Shown here: piece after piece, positions 7,282 to 15,282 of the stretch
How the letters are laid out: each line of letters starts with the position of its first letter
Position numbering within the stretch: the stretch's first letter is position 1
From: JAADDV01 sp964582875
Lineage (GTDB): Bacteria > Aquificota > Aquificia > Aquificales > Hydrogenothermaceae
Length of the DNA stretch: 26,653 nt
Assembly (NCBI GenBank): GCA_964582875.1
Contig: CAZOTZ010000014.1
Coordinates: 1 to 26,653 of the forward strand
Direction: 5' to 3'
Notes under the pieces: model-generated
What the model saw: only the letters and a program-made list of their open reading frames with translations
The model's database searches: none
Told to the model about the DNA's origin: nothing
Made by a program: the position numbers and the translations under genes

Positions 7282-7859
7282 ATTCTACCTGTTATAACTC
7301 TTTTGTTTTTAGGTACGTACTTGTAAACAGGTACTATGTAAGAAGTTTTTTCTATCTTTTCTTCTGTATACATATTTTTATCTATTGCAAAAGAAGTGAA
7401 TGCTGCTACTATTGCGTTTACTTCTTTCCTGAGTTTTCTTTTATCTTTTGATAATAGATACTCAGGTATGATTATCCCTGACTTAGGAAGATTGTAAATC
7501 CTCTGTTCAAGACCTTCCCGTGTGTAGATAGGTAAAAGTTCTTTCCTTATTGATTTCTGGAAGAAAAGGTCTGTATCTGTAATAGCAAAAATTTTTTCTT
7601 CTACTTTCCCTGAAAACCTCCGGAATTCAAAGTTTGATAAAAGAAGATTTTTAATTTCTAAAAGGTTTTTTAATTTTTGTGGGAAATGTTTTTTATCTGA
7701 GTTATTTATATTTATTGTGAGTATTCTTACCTTTGAGTGTTCAAGAAACCAAAGTAAACCTTCTTTCCAGAAATGGTTTATCTGAAATATATTTCTGTTT
7801 TCGTCAATAACAGCAACGGTAAATGTTTTATCTTCATTTATTTCTATACCGTAGTACAT
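7278..7859 (-). CDS. Hypothetical protein, possibly DUF429-like (RNase H fold)
   Basis: 193-residue soluble protein. The N-terminus GIEINEDKTFTVAVID looks like the first two strands of an RNase H/actin-type fold. The later pattern, ITDTDLFFQK then LLPIYTREGLEQRIYNLPKSG and an acidic-plus-alanine helix EVNAIVAAFTSFAI, resembles the DUF429 family of predicted nucleases. The match is from memory of motif order and is weak; catalytic acidic residues cannot be assigned with confidence. AGAGG precedes the ATG. It lies 63 nt after DUF190 at the end of a long minus-strand run and overlaps the trpE stop by 4 nt, so no room is left for a separate terminator. Confidence 0.72.
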   Translation of the reverse strand: MYYGIEINEDKTFTVAVIDENRNIFQINHFWKEGLLWFLEHSKVRILTININNSDKKHFPQKLKNLLEIKNLLLSNFEFRRFSGKVEEKIFAITDTDLFFQKSIRKELLPIYTREGLEQRIYNLPKSGIIIPEYLLSKDKRKLRKEVNAIVAAFTSFAIDKNMYTEEKIEKTSYIVPVYKYVPKNKRVITGRI

Positions 7860-7922
7860 TTTTTCCTCTGTTTTAAAAGTTTGGATAAGTATATTTCTGT
7901 TTATTAATAATCGTTATGATTT

Positions 7923-8249
7923 TTATTCATATTTTATGACGTGAACTTTTTCTATTGTTATAAGTCCGTGTTTTATATGCTTTTCTATTTCAGGGAGAAC
8001 TTTTTTGACTCTTTCTTCTTTATCTACTATTTCTATTACAATTGGTAAATCTTCTGATAAAGTTAGTAAAGATGCTGAATGTATTCTACTTGATGCACCG
8101 TATCCCATTATTCCTCTGAAAACAGAAGCTCCTGCAACGTTATTTTCTTTACATATCTCAACTATTTTTTTGTACAGGAGCTTTCCGTCTACCTTATCTT
8201 TTTCCCCTACAAATATTCTTAAAAGTACTGCATCTCCTTCTATTTTCAT
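7923..8249 (-). CDS. DUF190 family PII-like protein
   Basis: 108-residue protein of the DUF190 family, small ferredoxin-like-fold proteins related to PII signal transducers. Typical features are LLRIFVGEKDKVDGKLLYKKIVE near the start, the glycine-rich GASVFRGIMGYGASSRIH in the middle and LPIVIEIVDKEERVKKVLPEIEKHI. It starts 10 nt after the crcB stop, behind GGGAG, so the two are co-expressed. Fusions and pairs of DUF190 with CrcB are frequent in bacteria, suggesting a regulatory role on the fluoride channel; the ligand is unknown. Confidence 0.9.
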   Translation of the reverse strand: MKIEGDAVLLRIFVGEKDKVDGKLLYKKIVEICKENNVAGASVFRGIMGYGASSRIHSASLLTLSEDLPIVIEIVDKEERVKKVLPEIEKHIKHGLITIEKVHVIKYE

Positions 8250-8259
8250 CTTAACTCCC

Positions 8260-8637
8260 TTATGTTAAGGCTCTTGCAAGTATGAAACCACCAATTCCTG
8301 CAGTTATAGATAAAACATTATTTACTAATATATTTAGTATACCTTTAAGAACTTCTCCATCTTGAAATAATGCTATTGTTTCGTAAGAAAATGTTGAAAA
8401 TGTTGTGAAGGCTCCTAAAAATCCTACTGCAAAAAAAAGCCTCCATAGAGGGTCAATAGCTACTTTTTCTACTGTGAGAATTGTAAAAAACACAAGAATA
8501 AAGGAGCCTAAAGTATTAACAAAAAGGGTTCCAGCAGGAAAGTCTATACCAGCAATTTTATTTATAAAAGATGATGTTAAATACCTGGTGAGGGCTCCAA
8601 AAGCCCCACCTAACATAACAGCTAAATATTCCATCAT
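8260..8637 (-). CDS. crcB: Fluoride channel CrcB/Fluc
   Basis: 125-residue membrane protein with four hydrophobic segments that exports fluoride as a dual-topology dimer. Family signatures are GGAFGALTRYL (about 9-19), the GTLFVNTLGSF segment with its conserved Asn (about 36-46), and GFLGAFTTFSTFSYE (about 73-87), which supplies the phenylalanine box and the central sodium site. The start ATG overlaps the TGA stop of fbp as ATGA; a second ATG follows directly at 8634. No fluoride riboswitch can precede it because the upstream DNA is fbp coding sequence, so fluoride control would have to be via another route. Confidence 0.94.
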   Translation of the reverse strand: MMEYLAVMLGGAFGALTRYLTSSFINKIAGIDFPAGTLFVNTLGSFILVFFTILTVEKVAIDPLWRLFFAVGFLGAFTTFSTFSYETIALFQDGEVLKGILNILVNNVLSITAGIGGFILARALT

Positions 8638-9599
8638 TTTATAAAGCTAAGTAGTTGTTCTATTTCTTTTTTACTACCTAAAAATACTGGAACCCTCTGG
8701 TGTATATTTTCAGGTTTCACTTTAAGTATATCCTCTTTTCCTGTTGTTGCTTTTCCTCCTGCCTGCTCTATTAAAAATGCCATTGGTGAAGCTTCATAAA
8801 GGAGTCTTAATTTTCCATTTGTGTTTTTCTTGTCTGCTGGATAGCCAAAAATTCCGCCTTTTATTAATGTTCTATGGACGTCAGCAACCATTGAACCTAT
8901 GTATCTTGTTGTGTATCCTTCTTCTTTAAGGGTTTCTATAAACTCTTTGAGACCTTCGTTTGTCCATTTTTTTGTATTTGCTTCGTTGATAGAATAAATT
9001 TTTCCTTTTTCTGGAAGTTTCATGTCTGGATGTGAAAGCAGAAACATACCAACAGAAGGGTCTAATGTAAAACCGTTTACTCCGTTTCCTGTTGTAAACA
9101 CAAACATTGTAGATGAACCATATATCACATAACCTGCTGCTACCTGTTTAAAACCTTCCTGGAGAAAGTTTTCTTCTCCATCTCCTATTCTTTTGTGGAT
9201 TGAAAATATTGTGCCAATGCTAACATTAACATCTATGTTTGAGGAACCGTCTAAAGGGTCAAATGATATAACGTATTTTGCATTTTTTCCTTTCTCTGGA
9301 TATACAGGTTCGTCTAACTCTTCAGAAGCAAGAGCGTAAAACTGTCCACTATCAGACAGAAAATCTATCATTATTTCATTTGATAACTCGTCTAACTTCT
9401 GGACTTCCTCTCCCTGTATATTTGTTTTACCAGCTTTTCCTAATATACCTGCAAGTCCTGCTTTTCTTACGTTTGATGCTATTATTTTTGTTGCTGCTTC
9501 AATTGCCATTAATGCCTGTGTTAATGAACCTGTAGCATCGTGGTGCTTTCTTTCTTCTTCAAGGATAAATCTGTTTAAATCCATTCCTATTTCTGCCAT
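8634..9599 (-). CDS. fbp: Fructose-1,6-bisphosphatase, class I
   Basis: 321-residue enzyme hydrolysing fructose 1,6-bisphosphate in gluconeogenesis, expected for a CO2 fixer building hexoses from C3 units. The metal-binding block DPLDGSSNID is at 114-123, with SEELDE just before it (92-97). The substrate-binding region includes YIGSMVADVHRTL and GGIFGYPADKK, and the C-terminus has LLYEASPMAFLIEQAGG with the third metal Glu. Start: ATG at 9599 behind GAGGGGGATGG; an upstream in-frame ATG at 9644 adds nothing family-like. It overlaps crcB by 4 nt, so fluoride channel and phosphatase are translationally coupled. Confidence 0.95.
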   Translation of the reverse strand: MAEIGMDLNRFILEEERKHHDATGSLTQALMAIEAATKIIASNVRKAGLAGILGKAGKTNIQGEEVQKLDELSNEIMIDFLSDSGQFYALASEELDEPVYPEKGKNAKYVISFDPLDGSSNIDVNVSIGTIFSIHKRIGDGEENFLQEGFKQVAAGYVIYGSSTMFVFTTGNGVNGFTLDPSVGMFLLSHPDMKLPEKGKIYSINEANTKKWTNEGLKEFIETLKEEGYTTRYIGSMVADVHRTLIKGGIFGYPADKKNTNGKLRLLYEASPMAFLIEQAGGKATTGKEDILKVKPENIHQRVPVFLGSKKEIEQLLSFIK

Positions 9600-9646
9600 A
9601 CCATCCCCCTCTTTGGGAAATATCAGATTATGATTATATAACAACT

Positions 9647-10759
9647 CTATTTAACGTTTAATGCTGTTTTTGTAATAAAGCTTACCTTTTTCCCTAATTG
9701 GGTATTGTTTATATCTTTTTTTCTTAGCTGACCACATGCTGCAGAGATATCTTTGCCTTTACTCCATCTTACGAATGCTCCTATATTGTACTGCCATAGT
9801 ATTTTATGGAACTGTTCAACTGTTTTTTCATCAGGTCTCTGGTAAGGTGAACCTGGGTAAGGGTTAAATGGTATTAGATTAACTTTGTACCTTTTTTTAT
9901 TTTTCCCAATAAGTTTGGCTAATTTATGGGCATCTTTTGGAGAGTCATTTACTCCTTTTATTAATACGTATTCAAGCATTATTCTGTATCCTGTTTTAAC
10001 TGGCAGACTGTTTAATGTTTTCATCAGGTCTTGCAGTGTGTTTGTTTCTGATATTGGCATAATTTCCTGTCTTGTTTTCTGGTCTGCTGCGTTAATGGAT
10101 ACAGCGAGTCTTACCTGTGGAAACTCTTTGTCCTGATACATCTTTAATATCTGGTGGATTATTCCACTTGAGGAGATTGTTATTTTTCTGTTTGATAGTC
10201 CTGCCATTTTTTCGTCTGTAAATATCTGAACTGACTTTTTAACATTTTCATAATTTGCAAGTGGTTCTCCCATTCCCATATAAACTATGTTTGATATTCT
10301 TTTTTCTGGTTCAAATCCAACAAACCTCTGACTCTGTATGTACTGGTCAACAATCTCTGCAGTTGTCAGATTCCTTATAAGACCGTCTTTTGTTGTAAAG
10401 CAAAACTTACAACCGACAGCGCAACCAACCTGTGTTGATATACATAGGGTATTATGTCCTTTTTCAGGGATAAATACACTTTCTACAGTATGTCCGTCTT
10501 GAAGTCTCCAGAGGAATTTTATACTGCCATCTTCTTTTGATTTTTCATATGTAACAAGCTCTAATGCGTTTAGCTGTGTGTTTTCTTTTAAGTACTTTCT
10601 TATATCTTTTGATAGGTCTGTCATTTCATCAAAAGATGATACTTTTTTGTTGTATATCCATCTTGCTATCTGCCTGGCTCTGAATTTTTTCCATCCTTGT
10701 TTTTCTACAAAATCTTCAAGCTCTTTGTAGTTAAGGTTCTTTAAATGTATTTTTTCCAT
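9647..10759 (-). CDS. rlmN: Dual-specificity RNA methyltransferase RlmN
   Basis: 370-residue radical SAM enzyme forming m2A2503 in 23S rRNA and m2A37 in some tRNAs. The cluster motif is C113-AVG-C117-KF-C120. The two catalytic cysteines of the family are visible as C106 in NTLCISTQVG and C342 in SAACGQL, the latter being the methyl-carrying residue. MGMGEPLANY (161-170) is the SAM-binding GEP motif. AAAGGTG precedes the ATG. It sits 47 nt upstream of fbp and 63 nt downstream of an unknown gene in the same direction, so it is probably part of the same transcription unit. Confidence 0.96.
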   Translation of the reverse strand: MEKIHLKNLNYKELEDFVEKQGWKKFRARQIARWIYNKKVSSFDEMTDLSKDIRKYLKENTQLNALELVTYEKSKEDGSIKFLWRLQDGHTVESVFIPEKGHNTLCISTQVGCAVGCKFCFTTKDGLIRNLTTAEIVDQYIQSQRFVGFEPEKRISNIVYMGMGEPLANYENVKKSVQIFTDEKMAGLSNRKITISSSGIIHQILKMYQDKEFPQVRLAVSINAADQKTRQEIMPISETNTLQDLMKTLNSLPVKTGYRIMLEYVLIKGVNDSPKDAHKLAKLIGKNKKRYKVNLIPFNPYPGSPYQRPDEKTVEQFHKILWQYNIGAFVRWSKGKDISAACGQLRKKDINNTQLGKKVSFITKTALNVK

Positions 10760-10822
10760 CTCTGCACCTTTTTAGGGATTTTCCATAGAATTCTAACATT
10801 TTATGTTTTTTGACTCATCTTG

Positions 10823-12112
10823 CTACTCTGAAAGTATTCTTTTCAAAGCATCCAATATAAATCTGTTATTTTCTATTATTGCTTTTTCTCTTATGTTTTC
10901 TGCTACTTTTTTCACTTTTTCTTCTTCACCGGCTTTTTTTAAAGCTTTTAGATAAGACAGCTCAATAAGGAGACTGTTTTTGAAGTATTTTTTCTTTTTT
11001 TGTATTTCTTTAATAACTTCTTCAGGAGTTTTTATTTCAAGGAGTACTGAGTAATATATGTACAATAGAGATTCCTGTCTTTTTTTGCTTATGTTGTTAA
11101 AGTAAATATCCATTTTTTCTTTTATCTGGTTTATTTTTTCTTGTGCTTTTTCTTTTCCTATATCTTCTATTGAGTGTAAAAGATTATCAAGCTCAACCAT
11201 TATGATGTGGTCTTTATTTACTATTTCAGGAAATGTTTCTACAACTTCTTTGTGTTCTTCAAAAAATCCAAGGGCGTATATGTTTGTCAGTAGTTCGTTG
11301 TAGTATTTACGGAAATAACCAGAAAGGAAAAAACGTTTTCTCTCTGGGTTTTTGTCAAGCTCTTTTTTTAAAAGTTTTACTTCTTTCACAAATTCTTCTA
11401 TGTACTCTTCAGGGGTTATAGCAATTGAAACTAATGAATTTTCAAGCTGGGAGTAAAGCCCTACAATATTTGCTATAAATATTACTGTATTACCGTTAAG
11501 TATGTCTGTTATTTTTTCTTCAAGTAAAAATTTTCTAATCTGGTAGCTTTTTATCACGAAACCTAAAGCTTTTTCGTTATCTCCTAATATTGACAAAGCG
11601 TAATAGTACATAAATTGATACCAGTCAGAAGAATGCATATATATTTCTTTCAGGTAAGATGGATATATTCTTAAAGTTCTTTCAAGGTGTTCAGTGTAAT
11701 CAATAAGGTATTTTGTAAAAAAAAGTTTATCATCTATTGATATTAGTGCATTTAAAATTCTCCTTAGGGTTTCTAATCTTATTAGTAGATGGTCTGTTTC
11801 ATCACTACTGTACTTTTCAAGTATTCTGTTTCCATAAAAAACAGCAAGCCTTAAGTCTCCAAACCTTTCAACAGCATCAAACACTGGATTTACAACACTG
11901 TAGCCTTTTATATCTATGTTTTTGTATATATTTGTTAAAAATCCAACTGCAAATTTAAAATCTTCTGTTCCGTACTCTGTTAGAAGCTGGTCGTACTTGT
12001 TTTCATTTATAGAGAAAACAGAGTTTAGTTCTTTATAGCTCTGGTAAAACTGCTTTACTTCTGGAAGTTCTATCTGGATATCGTTTTTTACACCTGTAAG
12101 TAAAAGGTTCAT
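10823..12112 (-). CDS. Hypothetical helical protein next to the c-di-GMP genes
   Basis: I do not recognise this 429-residue protein. It has no signal peptide, no clear transmembrane segment and no cysteine. Composition is rich in Leu, Lys, Glu and Tyr, and the sequence reads as a run of amphipathic helices, for example IYALGFFEEHKEVVETFPEIV, then AQEKINQIKEKMDIYF, and YSVLLEIKTPEEVIKEIQKKKK. That is compatible with a TPR-like or other helical-repeat scaffold, but no repeat unit could be fixed. It starts 74 nt after the PilZ gene behind AAAGG. A weak TACAAT box in that gap could give it its own promoter. Association with c-di-GMP signalling rests on position only. Confidence 0.8.
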   Translation of the reverse strand: MNLLLTGVKNDIQIELPEVKQFYQSYKELNSVFSINENKYDQLLTEYGTEDFKFAVGFLTNIYKNIDIKGYSVVNPVFDAVERFGDLRLAVFYGNRILEKYSSDETDHLLIRLETLRRILNALISIDDKLFFTKYLIDYTEHLERTLRIYPSYLKEIYMHSSDWYQFMYYYALSILGDNEKALGFVIKSYQIRKFLLEEKITDILNGNTVIFIANIVGLYSQLENSLVSIAITPEEYIEEFVKEVKLLKKELDKNPERKRFFLSGYFRKYYNELLTNIYALGFFEEHKEVVETFPEIVNKDHIIMVELDNLLHSIEDIGKEKAQEKINQIKEKMDIYFNNISKKRQESLLYIYYSVLLEIKTPEEVIKEIQKKKKYFKNSLLIELSYLKALKKAGEEEKVKKVAENIREKAIIENNRFILDALKRILSE

Positions 12113-12186
12113 GGTTTAACCTTTGTTTTGAATTTGTTTATATTGTATTTTCTATACAGGTAAAACTAAATAGTTAAAATCATAAA

Positions 12187-13284
12187 TTACTCTCTTATTT
12201 CTTTGAGTATTTCAAACTGTCTTTCTGTTATGAACTCTCCAAGGAAGTTTTCATCTTTCTGGAAGAGGTTTAAGAATTGGATACCTATTTTGTAAAGATG
12301 TCCTTTCTTTGATATGTGTATAACTTCACTTTCAAGTATAAGGTTTCTCCCTTTTACAGGGAGTTTAACTTCTATAACATTTCCTTTCTCTAATCTATCT
12401 GGATTTTCTATATATATACCAGCTCCACCTATTGAGATATCGTCTATTATTCCTTCTATAAATTTGTTTTCTACTTTTAGTACAGTTTTTGGTTTTTTGC
12501 TCAGTCTTACCCTTAAGTATCTTCTTTTCTCCTGTGGTAGCTCTATCAGTTCAAGGTCATCTAATATAAGTACTCCTTCATAAGGGTTTACACCTTTTAT
12601 TCTGCCTTTTAAAACTTTTGTTTTATGTCCTACTTTTAAAAAAACATGTCTGTCTTTTCTGAATGTCTTTTTTATACAGTCTGATATGTCTAAAGAGATT
12701 GTATGGACAGAGACATCCCTTAAAGTACCTTTGCATTTAATAGCTACTTCGTTATAGTAAGAGAGTATTTCTATTTTTTGTTTGTGTTTTTTTATATTTC
12801 TCAGTAAAACGAGAATTGTTTTAATCTCTTCTTTTCTTTTATTTTCCTTTACTTCTTTTATTTCTTTTTTCAGTTTTTCTATGTAATCAACATAAGCTTT
12901 GTCAACTATAAGTGTGTATTCTTCAATTAGTGAGACAAAAGCCTTTATGTAGTTTATGTTTCTACCGGTTTCTAATATGTAATCAATGTACCTTTTAAGA
13001 AAAACCAGAAGGGTTTTTGACAGAACAGGTTTTATATTTATCTCTTCTTCTAAGGTTTTCAGTATAACTGTGTACAGTTTTTCAAGGACTGCATCTTCTT
13101 CAAAGGAAAATATCAGGTTATAAATCCTTTCTACTAAAGCTTCTAATAGTTTTTCTTTATCTGGGTCTATCTTTTCTGACTTTGAAAACTCTTTTAGAAA
13201 TTTTTCTTTGAAAAAATCCTTATTTTCTTTGAAAAATTTCTTATCATCTATTAGAACTTTGTAAAGTTCCTGTATATTTCTCAT
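12187..13284 (-). CDS. PilZ domain c-di-GMP receptor protein
   Basis: 365-residue protein with three parts. Residues 1-170 are helical and highly charged, with a coiled-coil-like stretch about 136-170. Residues about 171-250 form a beta-rich region of the kind that precedes PilZ in YcgR-like proteins. A PilZ domain fills about 251-345. Both c-di-GMP-binding motifs are intact: RxxxR as R254-RYL-R258 and DxSxxG as D282-I-S284-IG-G287. No signal peptide, so it acts in the cytoplasm. The ATG lies inside the 3' end of the EAL gene, a 41-nt overlap; no later Met is available, so the overlap looks real. It is the likely reader of the c-di-GMP set by its neighbour. The output (motility, pili or other) cannot be read from sequence. 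Confidence 0.88.
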   Translation of the reverse strand: MRNIQELYKVLIDDKKFFKENKDFFKEKFLKEFSKSEKIDPDKEKLLEALVERIYNLIFSFEEDAVLEKLYTVILKTLEEEINIKPVLSKTLLVFLKRYIDYILETGRNINYIKAFVSLIEEYTLIVDKAYVDYIEKLKKEIKEVKENKRKEEIKTILVLLRNIKKHKQKIEILSYYNEVAIKCKGTLRDVSVHTISLDISDCIKKTFRKDRHVFLKVGHKTKVLKGRIKGVNPYEGVLILDDLELIELPQEKRRYLRVRLSKKPKTVLKVENKFIEGIIDDISIGGAGIYIENPDRLEKGNVIEVKLPVKGRNLILESEVIHISKKGHLYKIGIQFLNLFQKDENFLGEFITERQFEILKEIRE

Positions 13285-15277
13285 TTAGTTCACCAATTAC
13301 CTCGTTTAGATTTTTCGGTTTTCCGAAGTAGAAGCCCTGACCGTAGTCCACCCCAATCTCCTCTAAAACCTGAGATGTCTCTCTATTTTCAACGAATTCT
13401 GCTACTGTTTTAAGACCATGTATTTTAGCAAAAGATACGATAAGTTCAACCAGTTTTTTCCTCTCTTCTGATGTGGATATGTCTTTTATTAAAGCTCCAT
13501 CTATTTTCAGGTAATCTATAATTCCGAGTATTGATAAATCCTGAACAGTCCTTATTGATGAATAACCAGTACCAAAATCGTCTATAGCAAATGTAAGATT
13601 ATACTCGTTCTTTAAAAATTTTATAAACTCTGGGTTTTCTAAAATAGATTTTTCTGTTAGTTCTATTACTATGTTAACTCCCTCTTTTTTTGCTTTTTCC
13701 ACTGTTGAAATCATTTCTTTGACAAAATCACTTGAGGATAGGGACACTGGGCTTACATTGACAAACACTGTCAGTTTTTCTTTTGCTTTTTTTATTTTTT
13801 CTGTTTTTTCTAAAATTTTTGAAAAAATCGTAAAATCAAATTTTTTTATGAGTTTCATATTGTATATAAGGTTTATAAACTCCTCAGCTGTGATTATTTC
13901 TCCTTTATTGTTTATTCTTGCTAACGTTTCAAGAAAAACGACTTTTCCAGTCTTAAGGTGAACTATAGGTTGAAAGTACAGTTCTATACTTCCTTCTGAG
14001 AATGCTTTTTCTATTGTGTATATAGACTGGTTTATTTTGTCAATTTCGTTGATGATATTTTCGTGTATTGTTTCTTTGTCAAGTATAGCTATCTTTGACA
14101 GGTTTTTTTTAGCTTCTTCTACAGCATAGTCAATAACCTTTATAAGTTTTTCTTTACTGTCTATTTTTGAAAGTTCTAAAACAGATATTGAAACGCCAAA
14201 CTTAAGGTCTATGTTACCAAGGATAGTTATACTTTCAAGCTCTTTTTTTATTTTTTCAGCAAAAGAGTACTTACTTTCAGGTTTTTCCTTATGGAATATA
14301 TAAAATTCCCCGGAATACCCTTTTATAAAAGAAAACTTTCTGTAATCTAAAAGTTCGTTTAGTTTTTCTTTAACAACTTTTATAACTTTATCCCCTGTTT
14401 CTTCTCCATAAAATCTGTTTATCACCTTTAGGTTTAGAATATTAACAACAGATAAACAAACATCTTGTTTGTCTGTGTATTTTATAACTGCATCTAAAAA
14501 GATGTTTTTTTTGTTTTTTTCAAAATGTACATAAATACTGTTTAGGAAGTTTAGCAGTTTGTATGAAAAGTTTATAAGGTTATTGTATGTAAAGTATGCT
14601 TCTATATATTCATTGTTCTTTTTGTAAAAAAGGAGGTTTTTTGCATATCTGTGGATTTCACTGTGTATACTTTCAACTTTTTTTATAAATTCTTTATTTC
14701 CTGCTTTTATTTCAAAATCAAAGCTTTTTATAAAGTTATTTAAAGCACAGTTTTCAGCATTCATGTTAGGATACGTACTTTCTTCTCCTTTTATGTACTT
14801 TAAAAACTTAACAAGCCATGAAAAGTGTAGTTTTTCGTATTTACTTTTCTCTCCTAAAGACAAATCTAATATTTCTTCTATATGTTCTTCTATTGATTTG
14901 TAAAGATAACCTTTAGCGTGGGCATTTATTGCTGTATCAAAAAAACTACTGAGTATAGGTGTAAGTAAAAGGTACTTTTCTGTTTCAAGTATTCTTTTAT
15001 AGATTTCATCTTTTATAAAAAACAGGCTGTACAGAACTGTCTGGAAAGGTATGCCTAATTTTGCATGATACTTCCCAAGGGTTTCAAAATCTTTTTCAAC
15101 AGTTTTTTCATCCTTATCAAATTCTTTTTTCAAAAATTCTCTAATGTTATATATAACTTTGAATAGGTTTTCTTTTGAGCCAAACGTATCAAGAAGGTAT
15201 TTGTCTTTCAAAACTTTTTCTTTATACGTATTGATACTGTCATCAAGGTAGTCAGATAGAAGGGAAAGCTTAATCAT
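13244..15277 (-). CDS. c-di-GMP phosphodiesterase: globin-like, CZB, degenerate GGDEF, EAL
   Basis: 677-residue soluble protein. Residues about 10-130 resemble a sensor-globin domain, with LGKYHAKLGIP placing H71 like a proximal haem histidine. Residues about 148-215 match a chemoreceptor zinc-binding (CZB) domain, with the 3His/1Cys set H151 (HFSW), C177, H205 and H209. A GGDEF fold follows (about 255-400), but the motif reads YSGEF (321-325), so cyclase activity is unlikely. The EAL domain (about 420-665) has ETL (450-452), N507, E539, DDFGTG (566-571), K591, E627 and QGF (647-649), all needed for c-di-GMP hydrolysis. Start: ATG at 15277 behind AGGTGA; a GTG at 15286 is an alternative. Globin assignment is the least certain part. 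Confidence 0.88.
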   Translation of the reverse strand: MIKLSLLSDYLDDSINTYKEKVLKDKYLLDTFGSKENLFKVIYNIREFLKKEFDKDEKTVEKDFETLGKYHAKLGIPFQTVLYSLFFIKDEIYKRILETEKYLLLTPILSSFFDTAINAHAKGYLYKSIEEHIEEILDLSLGEKSKYEKLHFSWLVKFLKYIKGEESTYPNMNAENCALNNFIKSFDFEIKAGNKEFIKKVESIHSEIHRYAKNLLFYKKNNEYIEAYFTYNNLINFSYKLLNFLNSIYVHFEKNKKNIFLDAVIKYTDKQDVCLSVVNILNLKVINRFYGEETGDKVIKVVKEKLNELLDYRKFSFIKGYSGEFYIFHKEKPESKYSFAEKIKKELESITILGNIDLKFGVSISVLELSKIDSKEKLIKVIDYAVEEAKKNLSKIAILDKETIHENIINEIDKINQSIYTIEKAFSEGSIELYFQPIVHLKTGKVVFLETLARINNKGEIITAEEFINLIYNMKLIKKFDFTIFSKILEKTEKIKKAKEKLTVFVNVSPVSLSSSDFVKEMISTVEKAKKEGVNIVIELTEKSILENPEFIKFLKNEYNLTFAIDDFGTGYSSIRTVQDLSILGIIDYLKIDGALIKDISTSEERKKLVELIVSFAKIHGLKTVAEFVENRETSQVLEEIGVDYGQGFYFGKPKNLNEVIGELNEKYTGTLQSSNR

Positions 15278-15282
15278 TTTTT

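Noticed and set aside
7317..7334. Hairpin (GTACTTGT / ACAGGTAC) as the trpE terminator
   Set aside because: Short stem with a wobble and no U-run; it also lies in coding sequence of the opposing gene.
7890..7920. Fur-like AT-rich palindrome before the DUF429-like gene
   Set aside because: Only 4-bp arms can be aligned; indistinguishable from AT-rich background.
8637..8700. Fluoride riboswitch before crcB
   Set aside because: The region is fbp coding sequence and contains no recognisable fluoride aptamer pattern.
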